Below, piece after piece: positions 17,156 to 25,530 of a stretch of DNA of 64,000 bases (position 1 is its first letter; each line of letters starts with the position of its first letter). The stretch covers positions 1 through 64,000 of the forward strand of contig NZ_CP129104.1 of assembly GCF_030406605.1 (NCBI RefSeq), written 5' to 3'. This DNA comes from Curtobacterium sp. 458 (GTDB lineage Bacteria; Actinomycetota; Actinomycetes; Actinomycetales; Microbacteriaceae). The notes under the pieces are model-generated. The model was not told the DNA's origin and ran no database searches. It saw nothing but the letters and a program-made list of their open reading frames with translations. The translations under genes and the position numbers were made by a program.

Positions 17156-18391
17156 ATGAGCACTCGTGGACGCACTCCCGGCCAGCCCGGTCTGCTGCGC
17201 GTGCTCAACGACCGAGCCGCTCTCGAGCTGCTCCTCGACGAGGGGCCGCTCACCCGGAACGAGATCGCCGGCCGCACCGGGCTGAGCAAGCCCACCGCAG
17301 CTGAGATCATCCGCCGACTCGAGTCCGCCGACCTCATCCGCGCCGCGGGCACCGAGGCCCAGGCCGGCCGGCGTGGCCCGAGCGCGGCTGTGTACGAGGC
17401 CATCACCGACCGGGACCTCGCGGTGGCCGTCGACGTCCAGCTCGTCGACGTCCGCTCCACCGTCGTGGACGCGGTCGGTCGGCCCTACCCGGTCGCCACC
17501 CACACCATGACGCCCGACGAGGTGCGCGCCCCCGGAGCGGACATCGTCGCCGCCGCGATCGCCCGTGCAGCGTCGGCTGCCGGCATCGACGAGGACCTCG
17601 TCACGGCGGTCGCGGTCGGTGTGCAGGCCTCGGTCGACCACACCACGGACACCCTGATCTTCACCGACGGCCTGCCCGGCTGGCCGCGTGAGCGTGTCGC
17701 GGCGACGCTCTCGGCCGAACTCGGTGTGCAGGTCGTCGTCGAGAACGACGCCAACCTCGCCGCGATCGCCGAGCGGAGCATGGGCGCCGGCCGGACCGTC
17801 GGCTCCTTCGCCCTGTTCTGGATGGCCGAGGGCCTCGGCATGGCACTCGACCTCGACGGCCGCTTGCACACCGGGGCCTCCGGAGCCGCCGGTGAGATCG
17901 GCTACCTCGGTGTGCCCGCCGACGCACGCCCCATCGACCCGTCGGCCACGATCATCGCGGACCTCATCTCCGAGTCCGCGATCACCGCGCTCGCCGCCGA
18001 GCACGGGATCACCGCACCTGACGGCTCACCGGCCGACTGGCGCGAGGTGCTCCTGCGGCTGCCCGGACTCCCCGAGCAGCACCCCTTCACGACCGCCCTC
18101 GGCGAGCGCATCGGGCACAACGTGCTCCCCGCCCTCGCCGTCGCCGATCCCGAGACGGTCGTCCTGCACGGCCCGACCGGCATCGCGGGCGGTCCCGCCC
18201 TGGCCGCCGCCGTGACCGCCTGGCTCCGGACCCGCACCCGCTGGTCCACCGCCGTGGTCGCACCCGGTGTCCCCGACACACCCGTCCTGCACGGAGCACG
18301 GCACGTCCTCATCGACGTGGTGCGCTCCGCACTCGCCGCCCGGGTCGACCGCATCAGTGACGATGCACCGACCCCCGTCGAGCGCACCTGA
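17156..18391 (+). CDS. ROK family transcriptional regulator
   Basis: 411 residues: an N-terminal winged helix (NEIAGRTGLSKPTAAEIIRRLESADLI, about 40-66) and a ROK sugar-sensing domain (ATPase fold around VENDANLAAIAERSMGAG). The zinc cluster CxCGxxGCxE found in most ROK proteins is absent: the sequence after GAAGEIGYLG runs straight on. It heads a sugar operon (binding protein, two permeases, GH4 enzyme, kinase) and most likely represses it until the imported sugar or its phosphate binds. First gene of the operon at 17156-24195; spacing of 112 bp to the binding protein. Confidence 0.92.
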   Translation: MSTRGRTPGQPGLLRVLNDRAALELLLDEGPLTRNEIAGRTGLSKPTAAEIIRRLESADLIRAAGTEAQAGRRGPSAAVYEAITDRDLAVAVDVQLVDVRSTVVDAVGRPYPVATHTMTPDEVRAPGADIVAAAIARAASAAGIDEDLVTAVAVGVQASVDHTTDTLIFTDGLPGWPRERVAATLSAELGVQVVVENDANLAAIAERSMGAGRTVGSFALFWMAEGLGMALDLDGRLHTGASGAAGEIGYLGVPADARPIDPSATIIADLISESAITALAAEHGITAPDGSPADWREVLLRLPGLPEQHPFTTALGERIGHNVLPALAVADPETVVLHGPTGIAGGPALAAAVTAWLRTRTRWSTAVVAPGVPDTPVLHGARHVLIDVVRSALAARVDRISDDAPTPVERT

Positions 18392-18503
18392 CCAGCACCA
18401 CCCACCCGCACCACTCGAGGCACCACCACCAGCCCTGTCCCAGGGCTCTTCGGCGCGCCCGGAAACGGGCCGCGCCGGAGCGAGCGCAGAGAGCGAGTCC
18501 CAC

Positions 18504-19844
18504 ATGTCACTCCCCAGTCCCAGGATCCGGCGGATCGTCGCCGCGACCGCCGTCGCCGCCACCGGAGCGCTCGTCATCGCGGGCTGCAGTTCGGGGTCGA
18601 GCGCCGACAGCATCGACAAGACCGCGCCGAAGGAGCTCACGGGCACCGTCTCCCTGTGGCACTTCTTCACGGGCCGTGAGGCCGGCGTGGTCAAGTCGGC
18701 CGTCGCGGGCTTCGAGAAGGCCAACCCCGGCGTCACGGTCGACATCCACGCCGGCCAGGACGACGAGAAGCTGCAGAAGGCGATCTCGTCGGGCCAGAAC
18801 ATCGACGTCGGCCTGTCCTACTCGACCGCGATCGTCGGGAGCTTCTGCTCGTCCGGTGCCTTCCGCGACCTCACTCCGTACGTCGAGCGGGACAAGGTCG
18901 ACCTCTCCGACATCCCGAAGGCCGTGCGGTCGTACACCGAGTACAAGGGCAAGCGCTGCACCCTCCCGGCCCTCGCCGACGTCAGCGCGCTCATGTACAA
19001 CAAGCCGCTGCTCGAGAAGGCCGGCATCAGCACCCCGCCGAAGACCCTCGACGAGCTGAAGACCGACGCACTCAAGCTCACGACCTACAACGCCGACGGG
19101 TCGATCAAGCAGCTCGGCTTCAACCCGCTGATCGACTTCTACGAGAACTCCCCCGAGCACTGGGCGCCGATGATCGACGGCCGCTGGCTCGACAGCAAGG
19201 GCGACAGCGAGATCGGCACCTCTTCCGCGTGGAAGCAGCTCATCGCCTGGCAGAAGGACTTCGTCGACGAGATCGGCTACGACAAGCTCAAAGCGTTCAC
19301 GTCCGGCCTCGGGCAGGAGTTCGCGGCCGACAACGCGTTCCAGACCGGCCAGGTCGCCATGCAGATCGACGGCGAGTACCGGACGGCGTTCATCAAGGAC
19401 CAGAAGCCGGACCTCGACTACGGCACCGCCCCCACCCCGGTGATGGAGGGCCTCGGCAACTACGGCTCGACCTACATCGCGGGCAACGTGGCGGGCATCG
19501 CGAAGGGATCGAAGCACCCCGAGCTCGCCTGGGCACTCCTGAAGTACCTGTCGACGAACACCGACGCGCAGGTCACGATGGCGAACGGGCTGAAGAACAT
19601 CCCGACGATCACCTCGGCACTCGAGTCACCGAAGCTCGAGGTCGACGAGAACTACAAGACCTTCGTCGACGTCGCGGGCAACAAGGACACGATGACCTCG
19701 CCCGGCACCGCCGACGGCGCCGCGTACATCGGCACCTTCACGAAGTTCTGGCAGGCGTACCAGGAGAACGGCGGGAACCTCGACCAGAAGCTGAAGCAAC
19801 TCGACGAGGACATCGACAACGCCAACCAGCTGGCGGGTCCGTGA
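18504..19844 (+). CDS. ABC sugar-binding lipoprotein
   Basis: 446 residues, family-1 extracellular solute-binding protein. A lipoprotein signal peptide ends at the lipobox LVIAGC (Cys about 27), followed by a Ser/Gly spacer. Mature features include LWHFFTGREAGVVK, DVSALMYNKPLLEKAGI and QTGQVAMQIDGEY, all typical of oligosaccharide binders. The ATG at 18504 was chosen because the signal peptide begins there. A short hairpin (CCCTGtccCAGGG region, about 18440) precedes it. The stop overlaps the permease start. Confidence 0.92.
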   Translation: MSLPSPRIRRIVAATAVAATGALVIAGCSSGSSADSIDKTAPKELTGTVSLWHFFTGREAGVVKSAVAGFEKANPGVTVDIHAGQDDEKLQKAISSGQNIDVGLSYSTAIVGSFCSSGAFRDLTPYVERDKVDLSDIPKAVRSYTEYKGKRCTLPALADVSALMYNKPLLEKAGISTPPKTLDELKTDALKLTTYNADGSIKQLGFNPLIDFYENSPEHWAPMIDGRWLDSKGDSEIGTSSAWKQLIAWQKDFVDEIGYDKLKAFTSGLGQEFAADNAFQTGQVAMQIDGEYRTAFIKDQKPDLDYGTAPTPVMEGLGNYGSTYIAGNVAGIAKGSKHPELAWALLKYLSTNTDAQVTMANGLKNIPTITSALESPKLEVDENYKTFVDVAGNKDTMTSPGTADGAAYIGTFTKFWQAYQENGGNLDQKLKQLDEDIDNANQLAGP

Positions 19845-20899
19845 TGACGGACGTCACCACCCCCGGAACGGACAGCCTGGAGGCGCGGCCCACCCGCGCC
19901 TCCCGGCCGGCCGGCCCAGCCGGGTCGCCTCGCACCCCGTCCGGTGCGCCCGCGCGCACGTCGCGTCGGCGCCGCAGCGCCGAGTCCCGGCGTCGCACCG
20001 TCGCCCTGACGATGCTCGCGCCGGCGATCCTCGGGCTCGTGGTCTTCTTCGCGTACCCGTTGGTCGCGTCGATCGTGTACTCGTTCACGCGGTACAACCA
20101 GCTGCAGGAGCCGCAGTTCGTCGGGCTGCTCAACTACCGCTTCCTGTTCACGCAGGACCCGCAGATCGGGGCCGCGGTCGTCAACACGATCTGGTTCGTG
20201 GTGATCCTCGTGCCGGTCCGGATCGTCTGCGCACTGCTCGTCGCCGGGCTGCTCAGCCGAGCGAAGGCGGCCACCGGGTTCTGGCGGACGCTGTTCTACC
20301 TGCCGGCGCTGGTGCCGCCCGTGGCGAGCGTCGTCGCGTTCGTGTTCCTGTTCAACCCCGGCACCGGGCCCGTGAACCAGATCCTGCGGTTCTTCGGCAT
20401 CGACGGTCCCCTGTGGTTCAACGACCCGGCGTGGTCGAAGCCGTCGCTCGTGATCATGGGCGTCTGGGTCATGGGCGACATCATGATCATCTTCCTCGCG
20501 GCGCTGCTCGACGTCCCCCGTGACCTCTACGAGGCAGCGTCACTCGACGGCGCGAACGGCCCGCAACAGGTCCGCCACATCACCCTGCCGACCATCGCGC
20601 CCGTCATCGGGTTCGCGGTCGTCACGGGGGTGATCGCGGCGCTGCAGTACTTCACCGAGGCAGCCGTCGCGTCCGGGGCGGCGTCGGGCAAGGCGACGAT
20701 CGGTGGTGGCACGGCGGCGCAGCTCGGGTACCCGGGCACCTCGCTGCTGACCTACACCGAGCTGCTCTACCAGCACGGGTTCGCGAACTTCCAGTTCGGC
20801 TACGCCTCCGCGATGGCCGTGGTGCTGTTCGTGGTCACCGCGATCGTCCTCGTCCTCACCATGCGCCGCATCTCCGTCTTCCGACCCGAGGAGTCCTGA
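19844..20899 (+). CDS. ABC sugar permease (MalF type)
   Basis: 351 residues with six membrane segments from about residue 50 and the EAA loop EAASLDGANGPQQVRHITLP that docks the ATPase. The N-terminal 45 residues are an unusual Pro/Ala/Arg/Ser-rich extension: residues 11-24 are encoded by a copy of the GGAGGC palindrome (19875-19907). Start at ATG 19844 overlapping the previous stop; the GTG at 19841 is also in frame. No ATPase gene is in this operon, so a shared MsiK-like ATPase elsewhere is likely (inference from actinobacterial systems). Confidence 0.92.
   Translation: MTDVTTPGTDSLEARPTRASRPAGPAGSPRTPSGAPARTSRRRRSAESRRRTVALTMLAPAILGLVVFFAYPLVASIVYSFTRYNQLQEPQFVGLLNYRFLFTQDPQIGAAVVNTIWFVVILVPVRIVCALLVAGLLSRAKAATGFWRTLFYLPALVPPVASVVAFVFLFNPGTGPVNQILRFFGIDGPLWFNDPAWSKPSLVIMGVWVMGDIMIIFLAALLDVPRDLYEAASLDGANGPQQVRHITLPTIAPVIGFAVVTGVIAALQYFTEAAVASGAASGKATIGGGTAAQLGYPGTSLLTYTELLYQHGFANFQFGYASAMAVVLFVVTAIVLVLTMRRISVFRPEES
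19875..19907. repeat. GGAGGC-family palindrome inside a coding sequence
   Basis: Arms 19875-19888 and 19894-19907 pair with one mismatch. It is read in frame as LEARPTRASRP in the N-terminal extension of the permease. Confidence 0.8.
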
Positions 20900-21807
20900 T
20901 GACCGCCGTGTCCCAGTCCCCGCTCGCCCGGGCACCCCGCGGAGCCGCTCCGGGCGGCTCGACGCCCGGCACCGCCCGCGGCCCGCGCCGGAGCCTGCTG
21001 GTCTGGATCGCCGAGCACGCGGCCCTCGTCGCGCTCGGGGTGGTCACCATCGCCCCGATCGTGTTCGTCGTGCTGACGTCGCTCATGTCGAGCAACCAGG
21101 CCCTGACGGCGTCGATCATCCCGAAGCCGTTCGACCTCGCGAACTACGGCCGGGTGTTCACCGAGCTGCCCCTCGCGCAGTGGTTCGGCAACTCCGCGCT
21201 GTACGCCGTGCTCGCGACCGCGTTCATGCTCCTCAGCTCTGTTCCGGCGGCGTACGCCCTCGCCCAGATCAGGTTCCGGGGCGCGAACGCGATCTTCACG
21301 ATCATCATCGTGGCGATGCTCCTGCCACCCCAGGTCACCGCCGTGCCCGTCTACGTGATGTGGTCCGAACTGCACCTCACCGGGACGCTGTGGCCACTGA
21401 TCCTGCCGAACCTGCTCGGCGACGCGTTCAGCATCTTCCTGCTCCGCCAGTTCTTCCTGACGATCCCGAAGGAGTACGGCGACGCCGCCCGCATGGACGG
21501 CTGCAGCGAGTGGGGCGTGCTCGCCCGGGTCGTCGTCCCGATGGCACGGCCGGGCATCGCGTCGGCGGCGATCTTCATGTTCTTCCACTCCTGGAACGAC
21601 TACTACGGGCCGCTGCTCTACGCGTCCGAGAACCAGGCCGCGTGGCCGGTGGCGTACGGCCTCGCCACGTTCCGCGGTCAGCACGGTACCGACTGGTCGA
21701 TGACGATGGCGATGACCGTCGTCGTCATGGTCCCGGTCGTCGTCATCTTCTTCTTCGCACAGAAGGCATTCGTCGAGGGCATCGCGCTCACCGGCGTGAA
21801 GGGATAG
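20899..21807 (+). CDS. ABC sugar permease (MalG type)
   Basis: 302 residues, six membrane segments, EAA loop DAARMDGCSEWGVLARVVVP. It overlaps the preceding gene by one base (TGATG). Pairs with the 19844 gene as the heterodimeric channel of the importer. Confidence 0.93.
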   Translation: MTAVSQSPLARAPRGAAPGGSTPGTARGPRRSLLVWIAEHAALVALGVVTIAPIVFVVLTSLMSSNQALTASIIPKPFDLANYGRVFTELPLAQWFGNSALYAVLATAFMLLSSVPAAYALAQIRFRGANAIFTIIIVAMLLPPQVTAVPVYVMWSELHLTGTLWPLILPNLLGDAFSIFLLRQFFLTIPKEYGDAARMDGCSEWGVLARVVVPMARPGIASAAIFMFFHSWNDYYGPLLYASENQAAWPVAYGLATFRGQHGTDWSMTMAMTVVVMVPVVVIFFFAQKAFVEGIALTGVKG

Positions 21808-21814
21808 CACCACA

Positions 21815-23119
21815 GTGAAACTCACGGTCATCGGTGGCGGATCCACCTACACCCCCGAACTCGTGGACGGCTTCGCCCGGCTCCGCGATCAGCTGCCGAT
21901 CGACGAGCTCTGGCTCGTCGACCCCGACCCCGAGCGCCGCCGGTTGGTCGGCGGCGTCGCGCAGCGGATGTTCGCGCACGCCGGGCACCCGGGCACGGTG
22001 CACGTCACGGACGACGTGGTCGCCGGGGTGTCGGACGCCGACGCCGTCATGTTCCAGCTCCGCATCGGCGGACAGGCGGCGCGGCAGCAGGACGAGACGT
22101 GGCCGCACGAGGCGTGCTGCATCGGCCAGGAGACCACCGGGCCCGGCGGGTTCGCCAAGGCGCTCCGGACGGTGCCGGTGGTCCTCGAGTACGCAGATCT
22201 GGTCCGCGAGCACGCGAAGCCCGACGCCTGGATCGTGGACTTCACGAACCCCGTCGGCATCGTCACCCGTGCGCTGCTCGACGCCGGGCACCGCGCGGTC
22301 GGGCTCTGCAACGTCGCGATCGGGTTCCAGCGCCGCTTCGCCCGCGAGTTCGACGTCGCCCCCGAGGCGGTCCGGCTCGACCACGTCGGCCTGAACCACC
22401 TGACGTGGGAGCGCGGGGTGCACGTCCGGTCCGCCGACGGGACGGAGCGCGACGTCCTGCCGGACCTCCTCGCCGCCGACAGCGGAGCCCTCGACCGGAT
22501 GGCCGAGAGCGTGCACATGCCCGCCGACCTCATCCGACTCCAGCACGCCGTGCCCTCGTACTACCTCCGCTACTTCTACGCCCACGACGTCGTGCTCGAG
22601 GAGCAGTTGCACGAGCGCACCCGCGCCGAGGCCGTCATGGACACCGAGCGGGCACTGCTCGCGAAGTACGCCGACGAGGCCGTCGTGACGAAGCCGGCCG
22701 AGCTCGAACAGCGCGGCGGCGCGTACTACTCCGAGGCCGCGATCGACGTGCTGTCCTCGATCCTCGGCGACCGCGGCGACGTGCAGGTCCTCAACGTGCG
22801 GAACGACGGCACGTTCCCGTTCCTCCCCGACGACCACGTCATCGAGGTCCCCGCGCGCGTCACCCGGCAGGCGATCACCCCGCTGCCGGTCGCGCCGCTC
22901 GCTCCGGACATGGTCGGACTCGTCTCGCACGTGGCCGGCTACGAGCGGCTCGCCCTCGAGGCCGCGCTCCACGGTGGCCACGACCGGGTGCTCCGGGCGA
23001 TGTGGGCGCACCCGCTCGTCGGACAGGTCGACAAGGCCGAGCGCCTGACCGACCTGCTGCTCGCCGCGAACGCCGACCTCCTCCCCTGGGCGGGCGGCGC
23101 GCTCGCCGGAGCACGATGA
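21815..23119 (+). CDS. GH4 glycosidase, 6-phospho-beta-glucosidase type
   Basis: 434 residues of glycoside hydrolase family 4, which uses NAD and a divalent metal with an oxidation-elimination mechanism. Seen: Rossmann start KLTVIGGGSTYTPEL, the metal Cys165 in GLCNVAIG and His195 in VGLNHLTW, plus FTNPVGI; the CNV motif favours the phospho-beta-glucosidase group over alpha-galacturonidases. GTG start eight bases after the permease stop. The operon has an ABC importer and a kinase but no PTS, so the substrate would be phosphorylated inside the cell, or the enzyme may accept unphosphorylated glycosides. Confidence 0.9.
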   Translation: MKLTVIGGGSTYTPELVDGFARLRDQLPIDELWLVDPDPERRRLVGGVAQRMFAHAGHPGTVHVTDDVVAGVSDADAVMFQLRIGGQAARQQDETWPHEACCIGQETTGPGGFAKALRTVPVVLEYADLVREHAKPDAWIVDFTNPVGIVTRALLDAGHRAVGLCNVAIGFQRRFAREFDVAPEAVRLDHVGLNHLTWERGVHVRSADGTERDVLPDLLAADSGALDRMAESVHMPADLIRLQHAVPSYYLRYFYAHDVVLEEQLHERTRAEAVMDTERALLAKYADEAVVTKPAELEQRGGAYYSEAAIDVLSSILGDRGDVQVLNVRNDGTFPFLPDDHVIEVPARVTRQAITPLPVAPLAPDMVGLVSHVAGYERLALEAALHGGHDRVLRAMWAHPLVGQVDKAERLTDLLLAANADLLPWAGGALAGAR

Positions 23120-24195
23120 CCACCGCGGACGGCGTGGTCCGCGCGCCGAGTGACTCCGGGTACGGCTCGGACGACGTCGTGCGCTCCGACGACGTCGTGC
23201 TCGCCGTCGACGGCGGCGGCAGCAAGACCGACGTCGTCGCGATCGGGCTCGACGGTTCGCTGATCGCCCACGCCCGAGGGCCGGGATCGAACCCGCAGAC
23301 GCGGGGTTGGGCGGCCGTCGGGCCGGTGCTCGACGAGGTCCGCGCCGCCGTGCTCGACGAGATCGGCACACGCGAGGTCCGGACGACACACGTCTACCTC
23401 GCCGGGCTCGACCTGCACGACGAGCTCGTCGCGGCCGAGGCAGCACTCGCCCACTGGTCGGAGGACGGCGGAGCACCGGATGTCCTCGACAACGACCTGT
23501 TCGCCCTGCTCCGTGCCGGGACGCTCTCGCCCGACGCCGCGGCGCTCGTCTGCGGCACGGGCATCAACGCCCTCGCGGTCCGGGCCGACGGCGCCACGAT
23601 CCGCTACCCGGCGATCGGCGACGTCTCCGGCGACTGGGGCGGTGGCGCCTACCTCGGCAACCGGGCACTCTGGCACGCCGCCCGCGCCGACGACGGCCGC
23701 GGTCCGGCGACCGCCCTCGTCGACGCCGTCCCGCGGTCGCTCGGGTTCCGGTCCGTCCGCGAGGTCACGGAGGCCCTGCACTTCGGACGCCTCGAGCCCG
23801 CTGCCGTCGGTCGGCTCTGCCCGGTGCTCTTCGACGTCGCGGGCGACGGGGACGCGGTCGCCCGGTCGGTCATCGAGCGGCAGGCGGAGGAGATCGTGCT
23901 CATGGCCTCGGTCGCACTCGAACGGCTCGGTCTCGGCGGCACGGACGCCCCGGTGCCGATCGTGCTCGGCGGCGGGGTCCTCGCGGCACGGCACCCACTC
24001 CTCGTCGAGCCGGTCGTCGCCGGGTTCGCCGAGCGGGTGCCGGGTGCGGTCCCGACGTGGGTCACCGCGCCGCCGGTGCTCGGCGCGGGACTCGCGGCGC
24101 TCGAGTCGGTCGGGGCCGGACCGGAAGCGCTGGACCGGTACCGCGCAGCGGTCCTCGGACGCGAGTTCGCGTCGACGGCCGCGCCGATCGTCTGA
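23116..24195 (+). CDS. BadF/BadG-type sugar kinase (N-acetylglucosamine kinase-like)
   Basis: 359 residues of the BadF/BadG/BcrA/BcrD ATPase family, which includes N-acetylglucosamine kinases. Seen: phosphate-1 loop LAVDGGGSKTDVVAI (about 28-42), GCGTG-type motif (VCGTGINALAV), GDWGGGAYLG, and the late IVLGGGVLAA adenosine motif. The first 25 residues are a non-family extension with a duplicated SDDVV. ATGA overlap with the GH4 gene shows tight coupling; it probably phosphorylates the imported sugar or the product released by GH4. Confidence 0.88.
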   Translation: MTTADGVVRAPSDSGYGSDDVVRSDDVVLAVDGGGSKTDVVAIGLDGSLIAHARGPGSNPQTRGWAAVGPVLDEVRAAVLDEIGTREVRTTHVYLAGLDLHDELVAAEAALAHWSEDGGAPDVLDNDLFALLRAGTLSPDAAALVCGTGINALAVRADGATIRYPAIGDVSGDWGGGAYLGNRALWHAARADDGRGPATALVDAVPRSLGFRSVREVTEALHFGRLEPAAVGRLCPVLFDVAGDGDAVARSVIERQAEEIVLMASVALERLGLGGTDAPVPIVLGGGVLAARHPLLVEPVVAGFAERVPGAVPTWVTAPPVLGAGLAALESVGAGPEALDRYRAAVLGREFASTAAPIV

Positions 24196-24206
24196 CCGCA
24201 CCACAC

Positions 24207-24254
24207 GACGGACGGGAGGCCCGTGGCGGCGCCGCCACGGGCCTCCCGTCCGTC
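24207..24254. terminator. GGAGGC-family palindrome, full copy 4 (48-bp perfect)
   Basis: The best copy of the family: perfect 24-bp arms, centre between 24230 and 24231. It follows the sugar operon and faces the convergent GAPDH gene. Confidence 0.8.
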
Positions 24255-24296
24255 TGCTGCGTGCGTTGCGCGCAGAGCGCGGCCCCGCCCGATCAC

Positions 24297-24372
24297 CCGA
24301 GTCTCGGCTGTGCGGACACTTTCGCGACGCCCCGCCCACGAGGGTGTCCGTGGGGCCGAGTCTCGGCCGTGC
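24297..24372. repeat. Nested direct and inverted repeats
   Basis: CCGAGTCTCGGCTGTGC (24297-24313) recurs at 24356-24372 with one change. Between them CGGACAC (24313-24319) pairs with GTGTCCG (24344-24350). Each direct repeat begins with the palindrome CCGAGTCTCGG. It is noncoding, just beyond the GAPDH stop codon. Confidence 0.7.
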
Positions 24373-24379
24373 CGTGCCG

Positions 24380-25435
24380 CTAGACGGCGGCCGCGACCGC
24401 CCGGCCGAGCAGGCCGAGCGTGTCCACGACCCGGTTCGAGAAGCCCCACTCGTTGTCGTACCAGGCGACGACCTTCACGTGCCGGCCACCGTCGACCCGG
24501 GTGAGGAGCGAGTCGAAGATGCTCGACGCCGGGTTCTGCTGGACGTCCGTCGACACGATCGGGTCGCTCGTGTACGCGAGCACCCCGGCGAGCGCTCCTC
24601 CGGCGGCGGCACGGTAGGCGGCGTTGACCTCGTCGACGGTGACGTCCCGCCCGACGACCGTGTTGAGCTCCACGATGGACCCGACCGGGACCGGCACCCG
24701 GATCGCGTCGCCGGACAGCTTGCCGTCGAGGCGCGGCAGCACCAGACCGATCGCCTTCGCCGCGCCGGTGGTGGTCGGCGCGATGTTGACCGCGGCCGCG
24801 CGGGCCCGGCGGAGGTCCCGGTGCGGGCCGTCCTGCAGGTTCTGCTCCTGTGTGTACGCGTGCACGGTCGTCATGAAGCCGTGCTGGATCCCGGCGAGGT
24901 CGTCGAGGACGGAGGCGAGCGGTGCCAGCGCGTTCGTCGTGCAGGAGGCGTTCGACACCACCGTGTGCTGATCCGTGTCGAACGCGTCCGTGTTGACGCC
25001 GTACGCCAGGGTCACGTCGGCACCGGTCGCCGGAGCGCTGATGAGCACCCGTCGTGCGCCGGCGTCGAGGTGTTGCGCCGCGGCCTCGCGGGAGGTGAAC
25101 CGGCCGGTGGACTCGAGGACGACGTCGACGCCCAGCGCGCCCCACGGCAGGGCGGACGGTTCGCGCTCGGCGAGCACACGGATGCGGTGCCCGTCGACCA
25201 CCAGGAAGTCGCTGCCGTCGTCGTGCGCGACCTCGACGGTCCCGTCGAAGGGCCCGAGGGCGGAGTCGTACCGGAACAGGTGCGCGAGGGTGTCGGGCGC
25301 GGTCAGGTCGTTGACGGCGACGACCTCGAGCCGGTCACCGTCGGAGCGGTGGGCGGCGTCTCCTGCGCGCGCGAGCAGGGCGCGGAGCGTGTTGCGACCG
25401 ATGCGGCCGAAGCCGTTGATGCCGATGCGGGTCAT
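24380..25435 (-). CDS. gap: Type I glyceraldehyde-3-phosphate dehydrogenase
   Basis: 351 residues. NAD-binding start IGINGFGRIGRN, catalytic Cys165 in SNASCTTNALAP, His in TTVHAYTQEQ, and WYDNEWGFSNRVVD near the C-terminus. Oxidises glyceraldehyde-3-phosphate to 1,3-bisphosphoglycerate. GAAAGGA lies eight bases before the ATG at 25435, so longer readings are rejected. It is not next to pgk or tpiA, so this may be a second, specialised copy (inference). Confidence 0.95.
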   Translation of the reverse strand: MTRIGINGFGRIGRNTLRALLARAGDAAHRSDGDRLEVVAVNDLTAPDTLAHLFRYDSALGPFDGTVEVAHDDGSDFLVVDGHRIRVLAEREPSALPWGALGVDVVLESTGRFTSREAAAQHLDAGARRVLISAPATGADVTLAYGVNTDAFDTDQHTVVSNASCTTNALAPLASVLDDLAGIQHGFMTTVHAYTQEQNLQDGPHRDLRRARAAAVNIAPTTTGAAKAIGLVLPRLDGKLSGDAIRVPVPVGSIVELNTVVGRDVTVDEVNAAYRAAAGGALAGVLAYTSDPIVSTDVQQNPASSIFDSLLTRVDGGRHVKVVAWYDNEWGFSNRVVDTLGLLGRAVAAAV

Positions 25436-25530
25436 GGCGTTCCTTTCGTTCGACCTCAATGCTCACCGGCGGCCGCGGACTCCCCCAGTGGCGCTCGCGC
25501 CCTCTTCCGGAAGGATCTCGCCAAGCTCCC

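Noticed and set aside
24207..24254. Palindrome as an origin or recombination site
   Set aside because: No iterons, dnaA boxes or AT-rich stretch are near, and the same sequence family occurs after other operons.
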